Shown here: piece after piece, positions 1 through 5,695 of the stretch
Position numbering within the stretch: the stretch's first letter is position 1
How the letters are laid out: each line of letters opens with the position of its first letter
Source of the DNA: CAYSBK01 sp964429265
GTDB taxonomy: Bacteria > Planctomycetota > Phycisphaerae > Sedimentisphaerales > Anaerobacaceae
Length of the DNA: 5,970 bases
Assembly: GCA_964429265.1 (NCBI GenBank)
Contig: CAYSBK010000149.1
Span: 1 to 5,970 of the forward strand
Direction: 5' to 3'
The notes under the pieces: generated by a model
Seen by the model: the letters and a program-made list of their open reading frames with translations, nothing else
Told to the model about the DNA's origin: nothing
Databases searched by the model: none
Program-made: the position numbers and the translations under genes

Positions 1-2
1 CT

Positions 3-812
3 TTCTCGCCTGTGTCAATGCGCCCCGGCGGATTTTACATAGATTTTACATTCAGCCCCACGACCGCTTCGACCAGCCCTGCTATTTTGTCGCGCTCGGC
101 GAAGCAAAGCATCTGGTCGCTGAGCCGGCGGGGCTACGGGCCTTCAGAAATCGCCGACATCTTTGACGGTACCACCGCGGTCGGCAGCGCCGACATGCTC
201 GAAACACTGGCCGGGCATTCGACCGTCTTCCGGCTGCAAGGGCTTATCGGCATACCCCTTCAGACCCTGGTGAGCCTTCTGTTCCTGTGGCAGGTCAGGT
301 TCCGCGAAGGTCAGCCCGACGATACGCCCCATATCGTAATCATCGAGGAGGCACACACGCTTGCCGGCAAGGAATCTCGCCAAGACATCGGCCAAGGCGT
401 TCCGTCGAGGATGTTCCGGACCGCCCGTAAACGCCACATCAGCCTGGTTCTCTGCGACCAAGTCCCCAGCGAACTGCCGCCGGCGATACCGGGCAATCTG
501 GGCTGCCGCATAGTGATGAGACTGGCAAACGCTCGCTGTGTCTGGTCGATACAAAACTCTACGGGATTGGACCGAAGGCAGGCCGAGGCCGTCACCGCGC
601 TCAAGCCACGATACGCTGTAATGCACTACACGCCCTATCCGATGCCCTTCGAGATCGAGACGCCGGAACTGAGCTTCCCGGAACCCCCCGAAAAGAGCAA
701 GCTCCGTCGACAGTCCCGGTTGCTGCTGTCACGCACCAGCTGCCACACCCACCAGCCGCAGGGGGATACGATGCTCCCCGGCCGACCCAAAAAGTTGCGT
801 TTGCCGGCTTGA
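3..812 (+). CDS. HerA/FtsK-superfamily ATPase (DUF87-like), C-terminal part, 5' end outside window
   Basis: The reading frame is open to the left edge and ends at TGA 810-812, so only the C-terminal ~269 residues are present and the Walker A motif is missing. A GTG at position 12 is not taken as the start. Visible HerA-type landmarks, in order, are: a hydrophobic strand STVFRLQGL (window ~216-242); a Walker B strand HIVIIEEAH (~330-356) ending Glu-Glu, where HerA members more often have Asp-Glu; a basic stretch RTARKRHISLVLCDQVPSEL, which matches the sensor segment where relatives read TQRPSEI; and CRIVMRLANA, containing the arginine expected near the subunit interface. These proteins are hexameric DNA-pumping or DNA-processing ATPases, often paired with nucleases such as NurA, but no partner gene is visible here. 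The first ~50 and last ~45 residues are less family-like. The superfamily call is fairly firm; the specific role is unknown. Confidence 0.72.
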   Translation, partial: FSPVSMRPGGFYIDFTFSPTTASTSPAILSRSAKQSIWSLSRRGYGPSEIADIFDGTTAVGSADMLETLAGHSTVFRLQGLIGIPLQTLVSLLFLWQVRFREGQPDDTPHIVIIEEAHTLAGKESRQDIGQGVPSRMFRTARKRHISLVLCDQVPSELPPAIPGNLGCRIVMRLANARCVWSIQNSTGLDRRQAEAVTALKPRYAVMHYTPYPMPFEIETPELSFPEPPEKSKLRRQSRLLLSRTSCHTHQPQGDTMLPGRPKKLRLPA

Positions 813-838
813 CGGTGGAGCGGCGGGGCTTGTAGAAT
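809..838 (+). promoter_or_regulatory. Candidate sigma70-type promoter for the ferredoxin gene
   Basis: TTGACG (809-814) and TAGAAT (833-838) each match the -35 and -10 consensus at five of six positions, separated by 18 bp. The -35 box overlaps the stop codon of the upstream ATPase gene. Initiation would fall near 845, giving a leader of about 70 nt before the ferredoxin ATG. This suggests the ferredoxin is transcribed on its own rather than only by read-through. It is a pattern match, without experimental support. Confidence 0.5.
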
Positions 839-900
839 CTTGCCCGCGCTTGGTCGCGGTTGGAGCCGGACCGGCCGGGTTGAGTTACAACAGCGTTTTT

Positions 901-906
901 AAGGAG
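901..906 (+). promoter_or_regulatory. Shine-Dalgarno site of the ferredoxin gene
   Basis: AAGGAG lies seven bases before ATG 914. It is the strongest ribosome binding site in the window and fixes the ferredoxin start. Confidence 0.8.
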
Positions 907-913
907 CCCTGAT

Positions 914-1096
914 ATGAACGTCAGGATTGAAGATACCTGCACCTCCTGCGGTCTTTGCGTGGACACGTGTCCCGATGTTTTCGAGATGGGCGATGATATG
1001 GCCAAGGTCGTCGTCGACGAGGTACCGTCCGACTGCGAGGAGGCCGTACGACAGGCCGCGGATGAATGTCCCGCCGAAGCCATCATCGTTGAATAG
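914..1096 (+). CDS. Single-cluster [4Fe-4S] ferredoxin
   Basis: A 60-residue acidic protein, the usual size for monocluster ferredoxins of the Thermotoga and Desulfovibrio gigas type. The cluster motif is C9-x2-C12-x2-C15, with the fourth ligand C52 in ECPAEAI near the C-terminus. C19 (in CPDVFE) and C41 lie where the T. maritima and D. gigas proteins form a disulfide in place of a second cluster, so one cluster plus a possible redox disulfide is expected. It would be a soluble low-potential electron carrier for oxidoreductases in the cytoplasm; the partner enzyme is not evident from the neighbours. The start is supported by AAGGAG seven bases upstream and a good promoter further up. Its 3' end overlaps the 3' end of proC by 14 bp on the opposite strand. 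Confidence 0.93.
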   Translation: MNVRIEDTCTSCGLCVDTCPDVFEMGDDMAKVVVDEVPSDCEEAVRQAADECPAEAIIVE

Positions 1097-1907
1097 CTGG
1101 GCCTGAAAGTTCTTTGCTTCTGTCGCGTGCCCGCTCGATGGCCGCGGCCACCAGCGAGCCGAAGCCGCCGTCGGCGAGTACTTTCAGCGCCGCGGCGGTC
1201 GTCCCGCCCGGCGAGGTGACTTTGCGGCGAAGCCCGGCGGGTTTTTCGCCGTTTTTGTCCGCCTCGACCGCCAGCAAAGCCGCGCCCTTGGCCGTCTGCA
1301 GAACCAGGTCTTTTGCCACATCCTCAGGCAGGCCCAGCTTCACCGCTGCGTTTATCATTTCTTCAATCAGCAGGAAATAATACGCCGGGCCGCTGCCGCT
1401 GACGGCGGTCACGACGTCGATCAAGTCTTCATCGTCAACGACAACCGCTTTGCCTGCGGCCGAGAAAATCCTTCTGACCTTATCCAGTTTGGTCTTTGCC
1501 CTTTCGTTGGCGAACAGGGCACTTGCGCCCTCGCCGATAAGGGCAGGGGTATTCGGCATAACGCGCACCACCGCCACGTCACCCAGCACGGCGGTGATTC
1601 GCGAGACCCTTATGCCCGCGGCTATGCTCACGAGCAGGGCATCCGGTCTTACGGCGGTCTTTATGCTTTGCAGCGCCCCGTCCATATCCTGTGGCTTGAC
1701 GCTCAAGACCAGGATACCAACCTTGCCGGCAAGCTCGGCGTTGCTGTGACAGGTCGTTACGCCATACTTTTTCGCCACGGCGTCGAGTCGTTCCGGCCTG
1801 ACGTCACTTGCGAGGATGTGGCGAGGCTCGAAAAGGCCCGACGATGTCACGGCGTTTATCAGGGCCTCCGCCATATTGCCGCTTCCGATGAAGCCGATCG
1901 TTTCCAT
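1083..1907 (-). CDS. proC: Pyrroline-5-carboxylate reductase
   Basis: Catalyses the last step of proline synthesis: reduction of 1-pyrroline-5-carboxylate to L-proline with NAD(P)H, in the cytoplasm. The 274-residue product has the family's usual length. It opens METIGFIGSGNMAEALI, the Rossmann dinucleotide-binding GxGxMA motif, followed by LVLSVKPQD and VVRVMPNTPALIGEG. The C-terminal dimerisation and substrate domain shows VTAVSGSGPAYYFLLIEEM and the signature VTSPGGTTAAAL (about residues 230-241). The frame is open upstream to 1991, but the first 28 residues of that extension are unlike the family and would cover the divergent promoter region. ATG 1907 puts the Rossmann motif at the N-terminus and has a weak AAGGG seven bases before it. 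No other proline-pathway gene is adjacent. It converges on the ferredoxin gene and diverges from the flavin reductase gene. Confidence 0.96.
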   Translation of the reverse strand: METIGFIGSGNMAEALINAVTSSGLFEPRHILASDVRPERLDAVAKKYGVTTCHSNAELAGKVGILVLSVKPQDMDGALQSIKTAVRPDALLVSIAAGIRVSRITAVLGDVAVVRVMPNTPALIGEGASALFANERAKTKLDKVRRIFSAAGKAVVVDDEDLIDVVTAVSGSGPAYYFLLIEEMINAAVKLGLPEDVAKDLVLQTAKGAALLAVEADKNGEKPAGLRRKVTSPGGTTAAALKVLADGGFGSLVAAAIERARDRSKELSGPAIQR

Positions 1908-1920
1908 TGTTCTGCCCTTG

Positions 1921-1970
1921 TTGTGGTCGATTGCCGTTGTATAATTGTGGTCGAACGGACCGAATATAAT
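1921..1970 (+). promoter_or_regulatory. Divergent intergenic region with duplicated TTGTGGTCGA...TATAAT module
   Basis: Between proC (start 1907, minus) and the flavin reductase (start 1991, plus), the 10-mer TTGTGGTCGA occurs at 1921-1930 and again at 1945-1954. Each copy is followed 9-10 bp later by a perfect TATAAT (1940-1945 and 1965-1970). The first TATAAT has a partial -35, TTGTTG, at 1918-1923 (16-bp spacer); the second lacks a good -35. A short inverted repeat GGTC-GAACG-GACC spans 1949-1961. On the minus strand, TATATT (1968-1963) with TTGCTC (1991-1986) at 17 bp is a weak candidate for proC. Promoter function is inferred; the repeats are directly visible. Confidence 0.5.
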
Positions 1971-1990
1971 CCAGGTTGTGGAGAAGAGCA

Positions 1991-2509
1991 ATGCAAAAGC
2001 AGGTTGAATATGCCGAGGCGGTCAGGACCAAGTACCCCGAGCAGGTGGTCATAGCGATTGCGAAGGACGAGAACGGCAAGGCCAATCCTGTCACGCTGGG
2101 CTGGACGATGATAGCTTCGGGTGAGCCGGCGATGATGGCGATTGCGGTTGCGAAGATGCATTACTCGATAGCAACTATAAGGCATTCCGGGTGTTTTACG
2201 ATTGCTTTTCCGTCGTCGGATATGGCCAGGGCGGCGCTGTTTTTCGGGTCGCATTCGGGAAGGGAGATCGACAAGCTGGCAGAGATGCCCGTGCGGACCG
2301 AACCCGCAAAGAAGATTGATTCTGTGCTTTTGTCGGATGCGGTGGCGAACTTTGAATGCGTGCTCGAATCGCAGACCGAAGCGGGCGACCATATTGTTTT
2401 CATCGGCAGGGTTGTCGCCGCACACGTCAACACCGAGCCGAAGCAGCGGCTTTATACCATCGGCCCCGGCCACAAGCTTGGCGCCGTAACGTCGCGCGTT
2501 GACGGCTGA
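1991..2509 (+). CDS. Flavin reductase-like / flavoredoxin-like FMN-binding protein
   Basis: A 172-residue protein of the flavin reductase-like split-barrel family (Pfam flavin reductase-like domain). Members bind FMN and reduce flavins or pass electrons, as flavoredoxin does in anaerobes. Visible family features: NPVTLGWTMIASGEPAMMAIAV (about residues 32-53, the FMN-contacting strands); HYSIATIRHSGCFTIAFPS (58-75); FFGSHSGREIDKLAE (84-98); and GDHIVFIGRVVAAHV (132-146), the C-terminal strand with the conserved GDH. ATG 1991 is chosen because GGAG (1980-1983) sits seven bases upstream; a TTG at 1976 is in frame but would overlap that site. The gene stands alone, divergent from proC, with TATAAT boxes upstream. 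Given the nearby ferredoxin, a role in low-potential electron transfer is plausible, but the substrate cannot be read from the sequence. Confidence 0.87.
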   Translation: MQKQVEYAEAVRTKYPEQVVIAIAKDENGKANPVTLGWTMIASGEPAMMAIAVAKMHYSIATIRHSGCFTIAFPSSDMARAALFFGSHSGREIDKLAEMPVRTEPAKKIDSVLLSDAVANFECVLESQTEAGDHIVFIGRVVAAHVNTEPKQRLYTIGPGHKLGAVTSRVDG

Positions 2510-2580
2510 AGGTACGACAAGTCCGCTTTCGCCGGGCCGGCAGTTCCAGTTGCCCTGGTATGTTGCCTTCGTATGTCTTT
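2510..2580. other. Short convergent intergenic gap
   Basis: Seventy-one bases separate the stop codons of the flavin reductase gene (plus) and the membrane protein gene (minus). They contain a GCCGG-G-CCGGC palindrome (2531-2541) and a weak CCAG-TTGCC-CTGG stem (2546-2558). Neither is followed by a run of T in either direction, so I do not call an intrinsic terminator. Confidence 0.4.
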
Positions 2581-3471
2581 TCAAGCCAATGCTGTTACTG
2601 AGTCCTGTATTTCTAATGTTAATTCGCATGGAAGGGCGATCAGTACTATGATTGTGAGGTATGAGAACTCATTGGGGTCAAGACCTCGTGGAAGGCGGGG
2701 GCACATGCAAGGCAAGATTACGTGTAAGCCGAGAACGATTGGAGCGGCGACGAGGACGGGTAGTGGCTTGAGGCGGCGGGGCTGACGGGGGCTGTACAGG
2801 CAGCGAGCGAACAGGAGTGCGGCGGTGGCGCAGGCGGCGGCGAAGACCGGCCAGGGGAATCGCCGAGCGAAGTCGGGTTTGTGCACGTGCCGTCCGGCCA
2901 GGCAGAAACAAGCGACGACGACGGCGGCGCAGACGATGAATCCGGCCCAGAGCCATCGGGAGGGTTTCAGGGGTCGTTTGAGACAATCACGCCAGAGTAT
3001 GACCACCGCAAATATCGCCAGCAGCAGCGAAACGAGCACGGGCGCAAGGACCGGCCCGGCCCAGACAGTCGGTATGAGAAAGAGTATGTCCCAGTCCATA
3101 ATGGAAGCGGGCCAGTCGATCAGCAGCTTCAGCCAGACGTAGTAAAAGATGTCCCAGAGTGCGAAGACGAGCAGAAACAGGGCGAATCTCCGCCGGTTGT
3201 TTTTTTCCATAAGGCGGGCGGCGGTGAAGATAAGTACGAGCGTGGCGAGTTCTCTGCCGATTTCGGTCAGCAGCAGTCGCCGCCACAAGGGGCTGTCGGC
3301 GAAGTCGGGCAGCGGAAAGCTGAATCCATCGGGATAGAATATGGTCCGCAGATAAACCACAACGGCGGCTTCGATATAGGCGAAGGCCAGGCCGAAGGCA
3401 AGTACAAAGGCCAGGCGCTTGAGCATTGGTGCGATGGGGCGGTCCGCTGTTGTGATTGTTTCTCCGGTCAT
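2581..3471 (-). CDS. Multi-pass integral membrane protein of unknown function
   Basis: A 296-residue hydrophobic protein with about six to eight predicted membrane segments: roughly residues 18-41, 66-87, 95-117, 135-160, 172-192, 206-225, 236-256 and 268-283. I do not recognise a named family. The first half looks like a conserved fold I have seen in uncharacterised bacterial membrane proteins: YIEAAVVVYLR in the first helix, LLLTEIGRELATLV, then ALWDIFYYVWLKLL and PASIMDWDILFLIP followed by WAGPVLAPV. The acidic and aromatic residues within or next to helices (Glu34, Glu70, Asp107, Asp126, Asp128) hint at a functional membrane site. The ATG shares one base with the ispG stop (TGATG), so translation is probably coupled to ispG and expression comes from the upstream operon. 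The last ~50 codons are noticeably richer in A/T at the third position than the rest. Membrane location is secure; function is not. Confidence 0.85.
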   Translation of the reverse strand: MTGETITTADRPIAPMLKRLAFVLAFGLAFAYIEAAVVVYLRTIFYPDGFSFPLPDFADSPLWRRLLLTEIGRELATLVLIFTAARLMEKNNRRRFALFLLVFALWDIFYYVWLKLLIDWPASIMDWDILFLIPTVWAGPVLAPVLVSLLLAIFAVVILWRDCLKRPLKPSRWLWAGFIVCAAVVVACFCLAGRHVHKPDFARRFPWPVFAAACATAALLFARCLYSPRQPRRLKPLPVLVAAPIVLGLHVILPCMCPRLPRGLDPNEFSYLTIIVLIALPCELTLEIQDSVTALA

Positions 3472-4553
3472 CAGGTAATAAAGGTCTGTAATTGCTTTTT
3501 CAGTTCGGTGATGATTTCGCGGTTGTCGAGGACGGCGATTTTCTTTCCGCAGCGGTAGAGATGGACCTTCGTTTTTGCGGTGCAGAGGGCCAGGTCGGCG
3601 TCGGCGGCCTCACCGGGGCCGTTGACGACGCAGCCCATAACGGCGACGCGCAGGGGTGTATCGATTTTTCCCAGCAGTTTCCGGACGCGTCGAGCCAGTT
3701 GCACTACGTCCATCTGGGCTCGGGCGCAGGTGGGGCAGACGATTAGTTCCGGCCCGTGACGTCGGCGCAGGCCCAGGGCCTGGAGGATCTGCTCGGCGAT
3801 GCGGACTTCGCTGACGGGGTCACCGGCGGCACTGACGCGGATGGTGTCGCCGATGCCTTCGGCCAGGAGGGTTCCGATGGCCACGGCGGAGGGGATGGAG
3901 GCGTCCTCGGGCAGGCCGGCGTGGGTCAGGCCGAGGTGAATGGGGTAATCGAAGGTTTCGGCGAGCATGCGATTTACCTCTATGGTGCGGAGGGTGCTGC
4001 TGCTTTTTGCGCTGAGGACGAGTTGATCGACGCGGCGTTTTTCGAAAAGGCGGACGTAGCTTTTCATACGGGCCAGCATCAGGCGGACCCGCCTGGCGGG
4101 CGGCACGTCGGGCTTGCGGAGGTCGCGGATGCTGGCCTCGTTGACGCCGATGCGGACGGCGGCGCCGTGGGCCTTGACGGCGTCGGCGATTCTAATGATG
4201 TCGGTGCGGTTGCGGATATTGCCGGGGTTCAATCTTATTTTTGCTGCGCCTGCCTGCAGCGCTTCGATGGCGCGGGCGGGGCTGAAGTGGATGTCGGCGA
4301 TCAAGGGGACGGGTGATTTATCGACGAGTTTCGCCAGTGCCCTGGTGTCGGCGGGGGTGGGTACGGCCACGCGGACCAGTGGTGCGCCCGCCTTTGCGAG
4401 GCGTTTTATCTGTGCGAGGCAGGCGGGTACGTCGGTGGTGGCGACCTTTGTCATCGACTGTATGACGATGTCGTATCGGCCTCCCAGCTTTACGTTGCCT
4501 ACCTTTACGGTTCTGGTTTTTCTTTTTTTTGTCATTCGGGTACCGGTAATCAT
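3471..4553 (-). CDS. ispG: 4-hydroxy-3-methylbut-2-en-1-yl diphosphate synthase (divergent IspG)
   Basis: IspG converts methylerythritol cyclodiphosphate to HMBPP in the MEP isoprenoid pathway, using a [4Fe-4S] cluster in the cytoplasm. The 360-residue product has a TIM-barrel domain (VQSMT-like IVIQSMTKVATTD at about 29-41, VRVAVP 60-65, LIADIHF 84-90, KIRLNPGNI 105-113, RIGVNEASI 134-142, IHLGLTHAG 205-213, GIGDTIRVS 233-241). The C-terminal cluster domain has CPTC (Cys273, Cys276), GCVVNGPGE (Cys308) and Glu315, each three residues beyond the E. coli ligands as I recall them. ATG 4553 gives an ATGA overlap with the nadE stop; ATG 4535 (354 residues) is the alternative, and neither has a clear Shine-Dalgarno. 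The frame continues open to 5096, but that extension is antigenic shadow of nadE and is not IspG-like. Odd: the usual TEAG reads THAG, the usual Lys of KSA is Pro221, and the late Gly-Gly motif is missing. Confidence 0.93.
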   Translation of the reverse strand: MITGTRMTKKRKTRTVKVGNVKLGGRYDIVIQSMTKVATTDVPACLAQIKRLAKAGAPLVRVAVPTPADTRALAKLVDKSPVPLIADIHFSPARAIEALQAGAAKIRLNPGNIRNRTDIIRIADAVKAHGAAVRIGVNEASIRDLRKPDVPPARRVRLMLARMKSYVRLFEKRRVDQLVLSAKSSSTLRTIEVNRMLAETFDYPIHLGLTHAGLPEDASIPSAVAIGTLLAEGIGDTIRVSAAGDPVSEVRIAEQILQALGLRRRHGPELIVCPTCARAQMDVVQLARRVRKLLGKIDTPLRVAVMGCVVNGPGEAADADLALCTAKTKVHLYRCGKKIAVLDNREIITELKKQLQTFIT

Positions 4554-5491
4554 ACTGCAACGGCAGGGGGATCGGGTTGTCTTTTCCATTCTGAAAGTTG
4601 AATCATTTTGCGTACGAGGTCCAGGTGGGCGGGGTCGATGCCTGCCTGGATAATGCGGCGGTCCGACAGGCCCTGCTGAAGGCAGTAAAGTATTTTGTCG
4701 AGACGCTGGTAGTCCAGGGCGAGAGCCGATTCGTCGTTGAGGCCTCTGAGCATATCGGGAGAAGGTGCCTGGCGGATCACCTCTTCGGGCAATTGCAGGT
4801 GCTCGGCGAGCCTTATGACCTGGGTTTTGTAGAGGTGTTTCAGCGGTGAAAGCGGCATATCGTCGATGCCATTTTTGACGAACCAGCCGACCATCCATTC
4901 GGACTTGTTGGCGGCACCGAGCAACAGGAGGTTGTTTCGACGGGCGTGGCGTTCGAGAAAGCGTCGGCGGTAGACGTGTCCGGCGTTGAAGGCGTTTTCG
5001 ACGGCGGCGACGGTATGGTGGTAGAGAAAGCTGCGAATGGGGCCGAGGGCGAGAGGGTCCCTGCGAAGGGTGGCAAGGAAAGGCATCTCGCGACAAAGCC
5101 TGGCGGCGAGGGAGGTGTTCAGCAGGCGGCTAAGGGCCGGGAAAAGACGGAAGGCCTTCATCACGAGTGGTTCGGCGATGCCGGAGCGTTTCATTGCGGC
5201 GGTAATATTGCAGCAGTTCAGGCGGACATTGAGCCGGCGGGCGACGGCGTGGGCGCGGCGTCTGAGGCGTGGGTGGCTGTGGTGGTCATAGAGGTACCAG
5301 CACGACAGCCTGGCGGGGCCTACGGCGCGTGCGGCCAGTGTGGCCAGGACCGCGGAATCAACGCCTCCGCTGAGGCCGAGGGTGATACCGTCGGCACGAT
5401 CGGCAGCGACGAGAGTTCTTATCTGCCGTTGGATATTGCCGGCGGCTTGTTCCGGGTCGATTTCCAGTTTTGTGTCAATGTTGTTGGTCAT
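4550..5491 (-). CDS. nadE: Ammonia-dependent NAD+ synthase (NadE-like, N-type ATP pyrophosphatase)
   Basis: Last step of NAD synthesis: deamido-NAD is adenylylated with ATP and then amidated. The 313-residue protein carries the pyrophosphatase P-loop LGLSGGVDS (residues 38-46), GAANKSEWMVGWFVKNGIDDMPLSPL (about 192-217), LYKTQVIRLAEHL (220-232), PSPDM (243-247) and LNDES (251-255), all in family order. There is no glutaminase/nitrilase domain, so free ammonia or a separate donor is expected. The stretch between the P-loop and NKSE is longer and less conserved than in Bacillus-type NadE, marking a side branch; another amidating member of this family cannot be fully excluded. The frame runs open to 5935, but residues before ATG 5491 are low-complexity translation of intergenic repeats, so 5491 is preferred although it lacks an obvious Shine-Dalgarno. 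First gene of the nadE-ispG-membrane protein unit; its stop overlaps the ispG start as ATGA. Confidence 0.86.
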   Translation of the reverse strand: MTNNIDTKLEIDPEQAAGNIQRQIRTLVAADRADGITLGLSGGVDSAVLATLAARAVGPARLSCWYLYDHHSHPRLRRRAHAVARRLNVRLNCCNITAAMKRSGIAEPLVMKAFRLFPALSRLLNTSLAARLCREMPFLATLRRDPLALGPIRSFLYHHTVAAVENAFNAGHVYRRRFLERHARRNNLLLLGAANKSEWMVGWFVKNGIDDMPLSPLKHLYKTQVIRLAEHLQLPEEVIRQAPSPDMLRGLNDESALALDYQRLDKILYCLQQGLSDRRIIQAGIDPAHLDLVRKMIQLSEWKRQPDPPAVAV

Positions 5492-5534
5492 AAGCGAAGG
5501 ATAGTTCCGGCAGCTTGCACCCTGATTTGTACGG

Positions 5535-5550
5535 GTCGGTCGGCACCGAC
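5535..5550 (-). promoter_or_regulatory. Perfect 6-bp hairpin in the presumed nadE leader
   Basis: GTCGGT (5535-5540), a four-base CGGC loop, then ACCGAC (5545-5550). It lies between the candidate promoter and the nadE start. There is no following T-run, so it is not an obvious terminator; it may be a leader structure or chance in GC-rich sequence. Confidence 0.3.
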
Positions 5551-5564
5551 GGTTGCACGGCTCA

Positions 5565-5593
5565 ATTGTAGCCCCGGACGGGGCGTCCGGCAA
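5565..5593 (-). promoter_or_regulatory. Candidate sigma70-type promoter for the nadE-ispG-membrane protein unit
   Basis: Reading the minus strand, TTGCCG (5593-5588) is followed after exactly 17 bp by TACAAT (5570-5565), matching consensus at four and five of six positions. Initiation would be near 5558, leaving a leader of about 67 nt before ATG 5491. The spacer is almost entirely the palindrome described separately, so the match could be accidental. Confidence 0.4.
5571..5591. repeat. REP-like GC-rich palindrome
   Basis: CCGGAC (5574-5579), loop GGGGC, GTCCGG (5585-5590) forms a perfect 6-bp stem. The competing pair GCCCC (5571-5575) and GGGGC (5580-5584) can form an alternative stem. The motif GTAGCCCCGGACGGGGCG resembles dispersed extragenic palindromes in various genomes. 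Only one copy is in this window, so repeat status is an inference. Confidence 0.4.
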
Positions 5594-5695
5594 AGCAAAA
5601 TGGCCGGGCGGCCGTGGCGGCGGCTGGTCGGATTTCACAATTTGAGGATTGCGCGACCGAGGCGGCAGGGGGGTACGAGGGGCGGTTTGAGGGCC

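Noticed and set aside
2..165. Alternative frame at the left edge (RFYIQPHDRFDQPCYFVALGEAKHL), possibly the end of another gene or a frameshift.
   Set aside because: The frame of the ATPase is open through the same stretch with slightly better codon composition; without upstream sequence it cannot be decided.
144..626. Minus-strand open frame of 160 residues within the ATPase gene.
   Set aside because: The plus strand has clear HerA motifs over the same interval and the minus frame shows no domain.
690..834. Possible frameshift near the ATPase 3' end, since another frame ends KVAFAGLTVERRGL before TAG 832-834 region.
   Set aside because: Third-position G/C is higher in the annotated frame (about 78% of its last 40 codons) and no family C-terminus supports the alternative.
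1908..1991. 28-residue N-terminal extension of ProC.
   Set aside because: It precedes the Rossmann motif, contains the duplicated TATAAT region, and is not seen in the family.
2531..2558. Possible bidirectional terminator between the flavin reductase and membrane protein genes.
   Set aside because: The GCCGGGCCGGC palindrome has a one-base centre, the other stem is only 4 bp, and neither is followed by a T-run.
3756..4316. Plus-strand open frame of 186 residues, Gly/Asp/Ala-rich.
   Set aside because: It is antisense to the strongly supported ispG and has the repetitive composition of a reverse-strand shadow.
4554..5096. N-terminal extension that would make IspG 541 residues long.
   Set aside because: It overlaps nadE in another frame, is dominated by Arg, Pro and Ser, and has no resemblance to IspG; the family starts near ATG 4553/4535.
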